A stretch of DNA of 64,000 bases from Achatina immaculata (Eukaryota; Mollusca; Gastropoda; Stylommatophora; Achatinidae). The DNA lies in the NCBI GenBank assembly GCA_009760885.1, contig CM019693.1:51778096-51842095 (forward strand), read 5' to 3'. A program made the translations under genes and the position numbers. A model generated the notes under the pieces. That model was given only the letters and a program-made list of their open reading frames with translations. It had not been told where the DNA came from and made no database searches. Below, in pieces: positions 44,274 through 55,034 of the stretch. The first letter of the stretch is position 1; each line of letters begins with the position of its first letter.

Positions 44274-44810
44274 GGAGCCACATGGGTTAAACTCGCTGTT
44301 TAGCTACATATAACATTCTCTTCAATCATTATAGTACCTCTCCACTAAGTCCACCCCTTCTTACTTTTCAAACTTCCTTCCTCACAGCATCACTCTGCAA
44401 CCCCTCTTCCCCAATCATCTGTTTCAACTTCTCCTAGCTAGGTCAATATTATATCACTCTCTCTCCCCTCCCCGGTTCCCCATCCACCACCCCCAGTTAC
44501 AACCCACTGACCACATGTCACAGGTCTCTATTTAAATAGTCTCCATGTTCTACTAAATCCATTCCTGACACACACCGCCGGACAAGTCACACCTTACAAT
44601 TTACAGCTAAGTACTCTTTTTTTTTTTTTTTATTTTTTTTATTTAATTATTTTTTAAAAAATAATGTTCATGTGAATCTATACTTTATCTCCTCTCTCTA
44701 TTTCTTCGTCCTGTATGTTTTTGTATGATTAAGGTTCACGCCGAAACATCACAACTTTGTAACCGTTAAGTAATAAAGCTGCTCCTACTTTTTCCTATTT
44801 TGTACATTCT
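44274..44810. mobile_element. Unclassified retroposed insertion in C (18-bp TSD)
   Basis: This 537-bp insertion is flanked by aatacctgtgttacctgt at 44256-44273 and 44811-44828. It contains a pyrimidine-rich first half, a tatttaaatagtc element (near 44529), a long T run at 44610-44630, gccgaaacatcacaactttg (near 44742) and an aataaa signal near 44770. The gccgaaac motif recalls 3' regions of Penelope-like elements, but no coding sequence supports that. A SINE or 5'-truncated LINE is equally possible. Orientation uncertain, probably plus from the aataaa position. Confidence 0.62.
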
Positions 44811-45148
44811 AATACCTGTGTTACCTGTTCAGCATTTTTTCATTATGAAGTCTATTATTGTAATTCCAAAAAGCAAAGGAGACTGTATACATCCTTGTGT
44901 CACACCTGTTTCAATATGGAACCATTCACTCATACTTTCTTCTGTTTTGACTGCACAAACATATCCATTGTAGAAGTCCTTAATGATGTTGACAATTTTA
45001 GATGGTATTCCATATAGACTTAAAATTCTCCACAGTGAATCTCTGTGTATGCTATCAAATGCCTTTTTAAAGTCTATGAAGTTCAGTATTAATGGTTTTT
45101 GCTTTTCAATATGTTCTTCAAGTATTATTCTTAGAGTAAAGATCTGGT

Positions 45149-46419
45149 ATAGGTATAGATGAGTTATGGAATTCTTACAGCACAGCCATAATCACAGCAG
45201 CAAAAGTAAGCGCTGGATTGGAAAAACCAAATAGAAAAGCATGGATATCAGATAAAACATGGAAGTATATACATGAAAGACGAGCAGTCAAATTAAACAT
45301 GTTGAATGCAAAAGCAGATCATGAAAGAGATTCGGCAAAAGCAAAATACAAAGACATAGACAAGAAAGTAAAAAGTTCAACTAGAAGGGATAAAAGAGAA
45401 TACATAGACAATATGGCGAAAGAGGCAGAAAAAGCAGCAAAAATAGGAGACAGCAAAACTTTATATAACATACAAAAGAGGCTAACAGGTACTATTACAT
45501 CTAAAGAAAGACCAATCCTTAGCAAAACTGGAACACTATTAACATCAAATAAAGACCAAAAGCAAAGATGGGCTGAACACTTCCAAGAAATACTCAATCG
45601 ACCACACCCAAAAGAATTGTTAAACCTTGAAACTGACTTACCAGCCCCACAACTAAATGTCAATCTAGATGAAATTAAATTGCATGAAATTGAAACAGCA
45701 GTGAATTTAATGGCTAACAACAAAGCTGCAGGTGAAGATGAAATAACAGCCGAGATGCTAAAAGCTATCAATAGTGACAACATGAGACAACTACAGAGAA
45801 TGTTTAACAAGATTTGGAAAGAAGAAAAGGTCCCTTCTAATTGGAAGAAGGGAATCATTGTTAAAATACCAATAAAGGGCAACCTTAGTGACTGTAACAA
45901 CTGGAGAGGAGTAACCTTAATATCAGTTGTGTCAAAAGTATTTTGCAAGGTCATTTTGAATAGACTCAAAGATATAGTGGATACTGCAATGAGAGAAGAA
46001 CAAGCAGGATTTCGAAAAGGGAGAAGCTGTCTCGACCAGATCTTTACTCTCAGAATAATACTTGAAGAACATATTGAAAAGCAGAAACCATTAATACTGA
46101 ATTTCATAGATTTTAAGAAGGCATTTGATAGCATACACAGAGATTCATTATGGAGAATTTTATGTCTATATGGAATACCATCTAAAATTGTCAACATCAT
46201 TAAGGACTTATACAATGGATATGGTTGTGCAGTCAAGACAGAAGAAGGGATGAGTGAATGGTTCCAGATTGAAACAGGCGTGAAACAAGGATGTATACTG
46301 TCTCCTTTACTTTTTGGGATTACAATAGACTTCATAATGAAAAAATGCTGCACAGGTAACACAGGTATTGCCCTATGTGACGTCTAACGGCACGGGAAGG
46401 ATATAAGATATAAGATAAG
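45149..46419 (+). mobile_element. C-type LINE inserted antisense into another C copy
   Basis: The copy starts in the endonuclease-RT linker and ends with gcacgggaaggatataagat and the ATAAG tail (46391-46419). aaagatctggt at 45138-45148 and 46420-46430 is the 11-bp target-site duplication. The host C sequence is continuous when the insert is removed. The insert has an internal deletion: after CCTGNTGI it jumps to LCDV-stop and the 3' end, losing motif C and the C-terminal region. Confidence 0.9.
45218..46387 (+). pseudogene. C-type RT N-terminal half, open but truncated
   Basis: A continuous 389-codon frame, the longest credible transposon frame here apart from the A copy at 52.9-54.2 kb. It begins in the linker (ISDKTWKYIHERRAVKLN, KREYIDNMAKEAEKAAK), then the fingers (NWKKGIIVKIPIKGNLSDC, WRGVTLISVVSKVFCKV, EQAGFRKGRSCLDQIFTL). 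Motif A is LNFIDFKKAFDSIHRDSLW (near 46105) and motif B ETGVKQGCILSPLLFGITID (near 46275). Motif C (FADD) and everything after it are deleted; the frame ends IALCDV at the family's native stop. It cannot polymerise, but the open frame suggests recent insertion. Confidence 0.86.
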
Positions 46420-47649
46420 AAAGATCTGGTCGGGACAGCTTCTCCCTTTTCGAAATCCTGCTTGTTCTTCTCTCATTGCAGTATGCACTATATCTTTAAG
46501 TCTATTCAAAATGACATTGCAAAATACTTTTGACACAACTGATATTAAGTTTACTCCTCTCCAATTGTTACAGTCACTAAGGTCGCTTTTTTTGGTATTT
46601 TAACAATGATTCCTTTTTTCTATTTAGAAGGGACCTTTTCTTCTTTCCAAATCTTATTAAACATTCTCTGTAATTGTCTCATGTTATCATTACTGATAGC
46701 TTTTAACACTTCGGGTGTTATTTCATCTTCACCTGCAGCGTTGTCTTTAGCCGTTAAATTCACTGTTGTTTCAATTTCATGCAATGTAATTTCATCTAGG
46801 CTGACATTTAGTTGTGGGACTGGTAAGTCAGTTTCAAGGTTTAACAATTCTTTTGGGTGTGGTCAATTAAATATTTCTGGAAGTGTTCAGCCCATCTTTG
46901 CTTTTGGTCTTTACTTGATGTTAATAGGGTTCCAGTTTTGCTAAGATTGGTCTTTCTTTAGATGTAATAGTACCTGTTAGCCTCTTTTGTATGTTATATA
47001 AAGTTTTGCTGTCTCCTGTTTTTGCTGCTTTCTCTGCCTCTTTCGCCATATTGTCTATGTATTCTCTTTTATCCCTTCTAGCTGAACTGTTTACTTTCTT
47101 GTCTATTTCTTTGTATGTTGCTTTCGCCAGACCTTTTCCAAGATCTCTTTTTACATTCAACGTGTCTAATTTGGCTGCTCGTCTTTCATGTATGTACTTC
47201 CATGTGTTTTCTGATATCCATGCTTTTCTATTTGGTGTTTTCAGTCCAGCGCCTGCTTTTGCTGATGTGTTTATGGCTGTGCTGTAAGAATTCCATTATT
47301 CATCTATACCTATCTCCTCAACTTCACTGGGTGTTGTGGAATGATTGGCAAGTTCCTGATTGAAATTACTGTTAGTATTCTCTTCTTGTAGGCTGTGGCT
47401 GTTTATCTTTCTGTGTACTGATTTCTTGTGTTGGCCTTTCAGTTTTAGTTTTATTTTCCCTATACACAGGTTGTGATCACTGTTGACATCTGCACCCCTA
47501 TAAGCCCTTGCATCTATCAGAGATGTTCTGTATTGCTTTCTGATACAAAAATTATCTATCTGGTTTCTAGTTCTATCATCTGGAGATATCCATGTTGTTT
47601 TATGTATCTCTTTGTGTGGAAATATTGTGTATACTTGTGTAATGTGTAT

Positions 47650-47780
47650 ACTTGTATTAAATCGAGTGTGTGGGAAGAATGAAAGATGGAGTGATGAAGG
47701 GCAGAATGTAAGACTGACCTGCGTGCCCACTTCTTTACCCTTTACAAATAAAGATCATTCACTCATTCATTCCTTAAAAG
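47650..47780 (+). mobile_element. E-type LINE 3' end, downstream of the C insertion
   Basis: Continues the E copy from 43419: ttgtattaaatcgagtgtgt, the gggcagaatgtaagactgac block, and a tail with aataaagatcattcactcat. The block is the plus-strand version of 32591-32676. Confidence 0.82.
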
Positions 47781-48129
47781 ACTTATCTAATTTTCTTTCT
47801 ATTATTCTATATTTATTACACACATTCTTGTTCACATATTGGATCACCATTAACATCGTTCACAATCTCTGTTGGGTCGAACTGCTCTTCTTGTTTTCTC
47901 ATTGCACTGACCTTTTTATAAAAGATTTTTGTAGTTTCTTTATGACTGTTGTTTAATGCCTCACTTTATTCTTGCCATGATTTTATCTTTCCTTCTTTTA
48001 TTACCCACTTATTGCATCTTATAGCAGTTCAATATTCAGTGTGGTCTTGCTCCTGTTTACTTCTCATCTATTCCTTCTATTTATTTTTCTTTTCTTTTAC
48101 AGCATCTCTCTCCTAAATACTCCACCATG
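47781..48129. other. Unassigned T-rich sequence
   Basis: About 350 bp, AT-rich with pyrimidine bias, without a recognised element. It may belong to the G relic to its right. Confidence 0.35.
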
Positions 48130-48690
48130 TTGTCATTGTCATTACCATTTCTCTACCTCCTTTTTTTCATACATATTACTTCTGCTACTTGCAAAATGCT
48201 GGTTTTGAATAAGGTCCTCTTCAAACCAGTTTTGTTTCTATAGGTAAGTTTATGAATTATCTTATTTTCTTCTCATTTTTTTCTTTCACATTCTCTTCAT
48301 TGCGCTTGCTTAGTTTTATTGTTCCACTTGTTTTCTTCTTGTGAGTTCTGTTTGGCTTTCCCTGTGTGTTTTGATAGCTTCTTTATGGTTTGTACATGAG
48401 CTCAGGTTGGGTATTGCTCTTGCATCTATGATTAACATTTTCTTGTTGTTCCTTGCTAGTAAGAAATCAGTTTAGCTTCTACATGTCAAATCATTCCATT
48501 TGTACCAAGTATATATTTGAGACTCTTTGTGTTTAAATAAAGTGTTTGTGATAAAAAGGTCATGTTGACTGCACAGTTCTAACAGTCTGCTGCCAATTCC
48601 ACTTCTAATTCACTGTTGGTCACCGAATGCACCAGGCAGTCAGGTACATCTGTTCTACTTGTTCTAAACTGTTCTAAATTGAAATAAACA
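48130..48690 (-). pseudogene. G-type LINE endonuclease relic, C-terminal part
   Basis: Read on minus: GIGSRLLELCSQHDLFITNT (near 48600-48545), LFKHKESQIYTWYKW (near 48540-48500), DFLLARNNKKMLIIDARAIP and SSCTNHKEAI, where SDH has become TNH. The order and motifs are those of the second half of an APE-type endonuclease. Stops and frameshifts are present. The first half lies at 49790-50120, with an E element between them. Confidence 0.68.
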
Positions 48691-48699
48691 ATTTAATTA

Positions 48700-49775
48700 A
48701 CTAGAGCAACAACAACAGAATGCTAATAAACACCAGCAAAACAAAATCCATGCTCATTACAACAAGACAGAAATTAACAAATTCAGCAACACCACAGCTC
48801 CATGCTGGAACGTCACAGATAGAGAATGTTAGTGAACATGAAACTCTATGTCTCATGATTGACCACCACCTCAGCTGGAATCATCATGTAGACAATCTAA
48901 CCAAACTCACTGTGCAAAAAGTTTACCAGTTTACTAAAATTAAACATTTTCTTGACATAGACACCAGAAAAATATACTACATATCACAGATACAAACACA
49001 CTTGGACTACTGTTCCACAGTCTGAGATGGTTGTTCCATGTCAAACATGAAAAGACTTTACTCACTTCAAAAACGAGCAGTAAAGCTTATAGATGACAAA
49101 CATGCAGCACATACTGCAAATAAGGACAAACATCTTGATTATCTACATCCTCAAGAAGAGATTTCTTTTCAACAATGCCAAGTTAATTCATAAAATTCTA
49201 TCGCACAATGCTCCACCCTATCTGTGGTCGTTGTTCAAATCCAACCCAAAACACACTCAATGCTTAAGCAACTGTATTCTCCCAAAATCAAGGTTTGACA
49301 TGGTTAAAAAATGCTTCTCTTACTCAGCTGCCCACCTTTGGAATGCCCTACAGACTCATATAAAACTAATAAGTAACATTCGTTCTTATAACTTCAAACT
49401 CTATCAACATGTGTTTGATATGGACTATATGCCTTCCTAAGCATAGTCTAAAGTAGTTTGAAGTATGGCTTGATTGTTGTAATTTTTTTATACTGCTTTT
49501 TTTTATAAATTTGTTAGTTTTGAATGAATGTAAGAATGCAAGTTTTTGTCTTCTCTGTTGCATAAATCAGAGTGTTGAGTATATGGACAAGAGATAAGTT
49601 TATTATTTATTTATGTAATCATTTAATTGTGTCTTCATGATCATTATGCTCAATAACAAATGCTGAATGACTGTGACTGAGTGAAAGCTGTATGATGAAG
49701 GGCAGAATGTTAGACGGGCCTTCGTGCCCAATTTTTAACCCTTCAAAATAAAGTATGTTCATTTGTTTGTTTCCA
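48700..49775 (+). pseudogene. E-type LINE 3' half nested in G
   Basis: Plus-strand RT C-terminal region: MLINTSKTKSMLITTRQK, LCLMIDHHLSWNHHVDNL, THLDYCSTV followed by TGA, then in other frames KRLYSLQKRAVKLIDDK, KAILSHNAPPYLW-like and CFSYSAAHLWNALQTHIKL. The 3' UTR ends with gggcagaatgttagacgggc and aataaagtatgttcatttgt. From 48987 onward it is duplicated in inverted orientation at 61200-61985. Confidence 0.84.
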
Positions 49776-49789
49776 GTCTTTCATTGAAG

Positions 49790-50120
49790 TCCTCCATGAT
49801 TATAATGTAATAATAATATTGTTTAGTGTATCATGGAGGTTGTCAAAGAACTCCTCACATTCTTCCTCCATGTCTGATACATTACAAGGAGCATATATTT
49901 GGACGTATGTTGTGGTCTCCTCATTTTCTTTTATTTTGACATATTTCTGATATGTATTTTGTTTCCAGGATTTTTCCAGCAGTGATTGGGTCTATGATCA
50001 TTCCGACACCCTATTTTGCTCTTTCTTGATCACTCACTCTGGAGTATAGGAATACATCATTTTTAATGTACTTGTTTACAACCTTTAGCTCTGATTTTAC
50101 TGTAGGCAACTCCCATTATT
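49790..50120 (-). pseudogene. G-type LINE endonuclease relic, N-terminal part
   Basis: Minus-strand frame with VKIKENEETTTYVQIYAPCN (near 49900), SDMEEECEEFFDNLHDTL and IMEDFNERLE, where MEDFN stands for GDFN. With the 48130-48690 piece this makes one APE-type endonuclease split by the E insertion. A copy in the inverted arm is at 60850-61190 on plus. Confidence 0.66.
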
Positions 50121-50154
50121 TTTATATTTTTTCCTTTTTATTCCAGTCTTTATT

Positions 50155-50595
50155 TTTTCATTTTTATCATTTATGCCACATACGTGATAGTTCATACTTT
50201 TTATCATTTATAGACAGTAAATACTTTCTATCTTTTATGCCGTATATGTTGATAGTACACACTTTTTATCTTTTATGCCATATATGTTGATAGTACATAC
50301 TTTTATCACTTATACTATATATGTTGGCAATCTTATCTTATATCCTTCCCGTGCCTTTAAACATCACATAGATCTCGCAAGGTAGTTCGCCAATATTTCC
50401 TGTCTTCGGTGAATCTTTAAACCTCATCAAGGGATTTTATGCCTATTAATTTGGCCTCTCTTAACAATATCCTCTTCAGAGTTTCACGTGGTCTGCCTCT
50501 TTTGGTAATACATACTTTTTATCATTTGTGCTATATATGTTGACAGTACATACTTTTTATCATTCATGCCACATATGTTGATAGTACATACTTTT
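50155..50595. repeat. About 36-bp repeat interrupted by a C fragment
   Basis: Units of the form tatatgttgatagtacatac, then tttttatcatttatgcca, occur on both sides of a 179-bp C-type 3' end at 50331-50509 (minus strand; cttcccgtgcctttaaacat). ttggcaat before and ttggtaat after may be an imperfect 8-bp target-site duplication. Inverted copy at about 60380-60825. Confidence 0.8.
50331..50509 (-). mobile_element. 5'-truncated C-type LINE 3' end
   Basis: The last about 180 bp of the C family in antisense, including gtagttcgccaatatttcct and the ATAAG-type tail at 50331-50343. Duplicated at 60467-60645 on plus. Confidence 0.82.
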
Positions 50596-51055
50596 GAAAT
50601 TGCTTTTCTGTCTCTTTGTAGCTTAATGTTACAGAGTAATTTTTTGTTTATATCAGTCCATCTATTCTTCCTGAGCAGTAATGAGATTCACCACCTGTTT
50701 GCTAGGTCAGTCGCGGTTTGAGGGCAGAGCTTAACCCAGGGGAGACCGCCTCCCTATGCGAGTCTGTTAGCCAGTGGCCATATGACCATCATTCCCATCC
50801 TGTACAAACGTGGATGTGGGGTTGACCTGTGTGTACACAGGACATAGATGTGGGGTTGGTCTGTGTGTATACAGGACAGTGGCAGGCTCTAATTTTCACT
50901 TTTCATGTCTCCAAAGAGGCTACAACAATGCTTAACACAGTGCTAGGTGTGGTACTTATCTTACTAGCTGTTTTTCTCAATTGTCATATTTCACCATCTC
51001 TGCTCATGCAGCCTGTGTCGAGTATTCTCACTAAGTGAACCACCAAATATTTTTT
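50596..51055. other. Unique sequence, no gene recognised
   Basis: About 460 bp of mixed composition. The 69-codon frame 50829-51038 contains a hydrophobic stretch (NTVLGVVLILLAVFL), but it starts within a direct repeat of ggacatagatgtggggttg type and has no family features. The block is duplicated essentially unchanged at 59938-60395 in inverted orientation. Confidence 0.45.
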
Positions 51056-52115
51056 GTTCGTAGTTATTTGTGTTTCATTTTCTCTAATGTTTTTGTTTTG
51101 TCTTCTATAATGTTTTTGTTCTGTTTTATCCAATGTTTTTGTTTTGTCTTCTCTAATTTTTTTTGTCTTTTCTAATGTTTTTGTTTTGTTTTCTCTAATT
51201 TTTTTTGTCTTCTATAATGTTTTTTTTTTGTCTTATCTAATTTTTTTTGTTCTGTCTTCTCTAATGTTTTTGTCTTGACTTCTCTAATGTTTTTTTTTGT
51301 CTTCTCTGTTTTTTGTTTTGTCTTCTTTAATATTTCTTGTATTTTGTCTTCTATAATTTTATTTTCTTTTCTCTAATGTTTTTTTTTGTTTTGCCTTCTC
51401 TAATGTTTTTGTTGTGTCTTCTGTAATGTTTTTGTTCTGTCCTCTACAATGTTTGTATTTTGTCTTCTCTAATATTTTTGTTTCTCTCTTCTAATTTCTT
51501 TAGTTTTGACATCTGTCTTTTGTTTTGCCTTCTCTAGTATTTTTTTTCTTTCATCATCTCCAATGTTTTTTATTTTGTCTTCTCTAATGTTTTTTTGTTT
51601 TTTTCTTCTCTAGTGTTTTTTTTTGTGCTTCGTCTTCTGTTTTTTGTTTTGTCTTCACAAATTTTTTTTCTGTTTGTTTCGTGTTTTGTTTTTTCTTTTG
51701 TCTACTCTAATTTTTTTTGTTTTCCTTCTGTTTTTTCATTTGTATTTACAAATGATTTTGTTTTGTTTTGATTTCGGTTTCTTGTTTTGTCTTCTCAAAT
51801 TTTCTTTTGTTTCGTATTCTGTATTTTGTTGTCTTCTCTAATTTTTCGTTTTATTTTGTCTTCTCTAATGTTTTTTTTGTTTTGTCTTCTATAATCCTTT
51901 TTTTTTATTTTGTTTTCTCTAATGTTTTTTTTTTTTGTTCTTTTTTTTGTTTTAACTTCTCTAATGTTATTTTTCCTTTGTTTTCTCTTTTTGTTTTGAT
52001 TCCATAATGTTTTTTTTTGTGTTTTGTCTTCTGTTTTTTATTTTGTCTTCTCTAATGTTTTTTTTTTTTGTTTTGTCTTCTCCAAAGTTTTTTTTGTTTT
52101 GTCTTCTCTAATGTT
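51056..52115. repeat. T-rich degenerate satellite (left arm)
   Basis: Units of about 22-24 bp, ttttgtcttctctaatgttt with variable T runs, continue for about 1 kb. The same family appears at 55035-56490, 58858-59935 (reverse strand) and 62200-63365. Confidence 0.88.
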
Positions 52116-54170
52116 TTTTTATAGTATAGAAGTGAAGAACCGTTTTGAAATCCTGATGGCTGTACAGGAGGAGATGAATTGGCTACGCAGGCCAGAGATA
52201 TCTTAATAACAGCAGCTAAAGATGGTTACAGTAAAGAAAATACAAAAGAATGGATGGATTACAGCAGGCACACTAGAACTGATAAAACAACGTAGAGAAA
52301 TGAAGATGCAATGAAAAGTGACAAACAACAACAAAGAGGAATATAAATCTTTAACAAAAGAAGTATGAAGAAACATAAGAAAAGACAAAAAACAATACAT
52401 ACAAGATTGTTGTGAAAGAATAGAAGGACATCAGAAGTGTGGAAGAGATAGTGAAGTGTTTAAAGAAATGAAGACATTGATGAGAAATGTCACACCTAAG
52501 CTAAATGTAATTTGTGACAACATGGGGAATACCTTGACAGAGACAAAAGAAATTCTAGAAAGATGGAAGGAATATTGCAGAGGAATGTATGAAACAACTG
52601 ACTGTGAAAGCAGAAATCAACAGTGTGAATTATTATTAGAGGAGAAAGAACCAGAACCGACAATAGAAGAAGTTTTATGGGCAATAAAGAATCTGAAAAA
52701 TGGTAAATCACCAGGATGTGATGAGATAACCGCTGAATTTATTAAAGCAGGAGGAAAGGAATGTGCAACAATCTATCATGCACTATGTAAAAAGATATGG
52801 CATTCAGGTATTTGGCCAAAAGAATGGAAAAGAACTGTATTCATACCACTGCCAAAAAAGGGTAACTTGAAATTATGCACAAACTACAGAACTGTTGCCC
52901 TGTAAAATTCTGTTAAAAATCAAAATGGGTAGACTTCATAAGAAAATAGAAGAAGTCAATATGGTCAAAGCTGTTTTCAGGCAAGGAAGAGGATCAAGAG
53001 ATCATATATTCAATCTAAGATTAATAATAGAGAAATGCAGGGAGTTTAATGTGAATCTATATTTATCCTTTATAGACTACTCAAAGCCATTTGATTGTGT
53101 ACAACACCAGAAACTTTGGGAAATAATGGAAAAAATGGGATTTCCAACACATTTGATACAATTAACATCACTGCTGTATTTAGACCAACAAGCAGCAGTA
53201 AGAATAAATGGTGAAACAACAAGTTGGTTTGACATAAAACAAGGGGTCCGTCAGGGGTGCATATTGTCACCCTACTTATTTAACTTGTATACTGAAAATA
53301 TAATGAGGAATGTTAGAGAAGATGTAGACAAAGAATATTACGATGCCATAACAGTTGGAGGTTATGAAATACCAGAGATTAGATATGCTGATGACACAGT
53401 ATTGCTGTCCACAACACAAGAAGGAATGGAAAAACTGATTATGTCAGTCCGCAAGAACAGCGAAGAGCAGAACCTCTATATTAATGCAAAGAAAACTAAA
53501 GTGATGACAACTGATAAAACAAACAAGGCAACTGAAATATGTATCAATGAGGAAAAACTGGAAGAAGTGGAGAGTTTTGAATATCTTGGATCACTACTAA
53601 CTAATAATGGAGATACAATGAGGGAAATTAAAAGGAGGACATCTATTGCTCTTCAGAAAGTAAAACAAATAAAGAATCTGTGGAGAGGAGCAGACAGAAC
53701 CACAAAAATAAGATTTTTAAGGGCATGCATCTTTCCCATCGCAACATATGCCTGTGAGACCTGGACACTTAACAAAACAGCTGAGAAGCACATAAATGCC
53801 TTTGAATGTAAATGCTATAGAAGAGTTCTCCAAATATCGTGGACACAAAAAAGAACAAATATATCTATACTACAAGAGCTTAATATTGATGAAGGCTGGC
53901 TAGTAAAGAGGATTAAAGAGAGAAAACTTAAATATTTTGGCCACATTAAACGTCATGATAATTTAGAGAAGACCATATTGGAGGGATACATAATGGGAAA
54001 AAGAAAGAGAGGAAGACCGAAACGAAGATGGCTGCAAGACATCGTTGATGATCTGGAAATGGATGCAGCAGCAGCAGGCCATCTTGCTCACAACCGAGAG
54101 GCCTACAGGAGTGCTGTTTGGGAGGCAAAGTTCCGCAAGGGACATGCAAAGGAATGAATGAATGAATGAA
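52116..54170 (+). mobile_element. A-type LINE, 5'-truncated (left arm copy)
   Basis: Starts in the endonuclease-RT linker (KNRFEILMAVQEEM near 52133) inside the T-rich satellite. It runs through the whole RT to the (GAAT)n tail at 54151-54170. A second, more truncated A copy follows at once. Confidence 0.87.
52895..54157 (+). pseudogene. A-type RT, long open frame with upstream break
   Basis: A continuous 420-codon frame holding all RT palm motifs: RQGRGSRDHIFNLRLIIEK, motif A LSFIDYSKPFDCVQHQKLW (near 53065), motif B GVRQGCILSPYLFNLYTE (near 53250), motif C RYADDTVLLSTTQEG (near 53390). The C-terminal region follows (SFEYLGSLLTNNGDTM, ACETWTLNKTAEKHI, KRGRPKRRWLQDIVDDLE). Upstream coding (52456-52905, IEEVLWAIKNLKNGKSPGCD and WKRTVFIPLPKKGNLKL) ends TVAL-stop because about 18 bp present in the inverted copy near 58045-58062 is missing here. 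The RT is therefore almost intact, but the fingers are separated and the endonuclease is absent. Confidence 0.88.
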
Positions 54171-55034
54171 TAATGAGGAATGTTAGAGAAGATATAGACA
54201 AATAATTATGATGCCATAACGATTGGAGGTTATGAAATACCAGAGATTAGATATGCTGATGACACAGCATTACTGTCCACAACACAAAAAGGAATGGAAA
54301 AATGAATGCCAGTCCGTAAGAATATTGAAAAGTAAAACCTCTATCTTAATGTGAAGAAAACTAAACTGATAACAACTGAGAAAACACACAAGGCAGCTGA
54401 AATATGTATCAATGAGGAAAAACTGGAAGAAGTGGAGAGTTTTGAATATCTTGGATCACTACTAACTAATAATGGAGATACAATGAGGGAAATTAAAAGG
54501 AGAACATCTGTCGCTCTTCAGAAAGTAAAACAACTAAAGAATTTGTGGAGAGGAACAGACAGAATTACAAAAATAAGATTTTTAAGGGCACGCATCTTTC
54601 CCATACCAAATATGCCTGAGAGACCTGGACACTTAACAAAACAGCTGAGAAACACATAAATGCCTTTGAATGTAAATGCTACAAAAGAGTTCTCCAAATA
54701 TCATGGACACAAAAAAGAACAAATATATCTATACTACAAGAACTTAATATTGAAGAAGGCTGGCTAGTAAAGAAGATTAAAGAGAGAAAACGTAAATATT
54801 TTGGACACATTAAACGTCATGAGAATCTAGAGAAGACCAACTTGGAAATGTACATAATGGGAAAAAAATTAGATGAAGACCAAGGCAAAGATGGCTGCAA
54901 GAATCGTTGACGATCTGCAAATGGACGCACCAGTGGCATGCCATCTTGCTCAGAACTGAGAGGCCTACAGGAGTGCTGTAAGGAGGCAAAGTTCCAGAAA
55001 GGGGATGCAAATAAATGAATGAATGAATGAATCT
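54171..55034 (+). pseudogene. Second, shorter A-type LINE copy
   Basis: Begins within the RT (NIMRNVRED near 54172), with motif C RYADDTALLST (near 54255), then a 102-codon open piece 54351-54659 (ESFEYLGSLLTNNGDTM, FLRARIFPIPNMPERPGHL). Frameshifts follow. The (GAAT)n tail is at 55014-55033. It joins the tail of the previous A copy without spacer, and the two differ enough to be separate insertions. Confidence 0.84.

Larger units (their letters stand above)
43420..47637 (-). mobile_element. C-type LINE nested in E, itself hosting two insertions
   Basis: Minus-strand C copy with the 3' end at 43420 (gatataaaatataagatata tail type, antisense) and the 5' truncation at 47637 in the endonuclease (FPHKEIHKTTWISPDDRTRN, near 47600). 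A 12-bp target-site duplication flanks it. It is interrupted at 44274-44810 by an unclassified retroposed sequence and at 45149-46419 by a second C copy in the opposite orientation. Coding pieces on minus: endonuclease end RGADVNSDHNLCIGK (near 47470), linker REYIDNMAKEAEKA (near 47060), fingers (near 46700), motif B near 44915, and motif C onward near 44215-43724. Confidence 0.88.

Noticed and set aside
50829..51038. Small membrane protein (69 codons), present in both inverted arms
   Set aside because: It has one hydrophobic stretch only, starts inside a short direct repeat, and is duplicated merely because the whole arm is. I see no promoter or family evidence.
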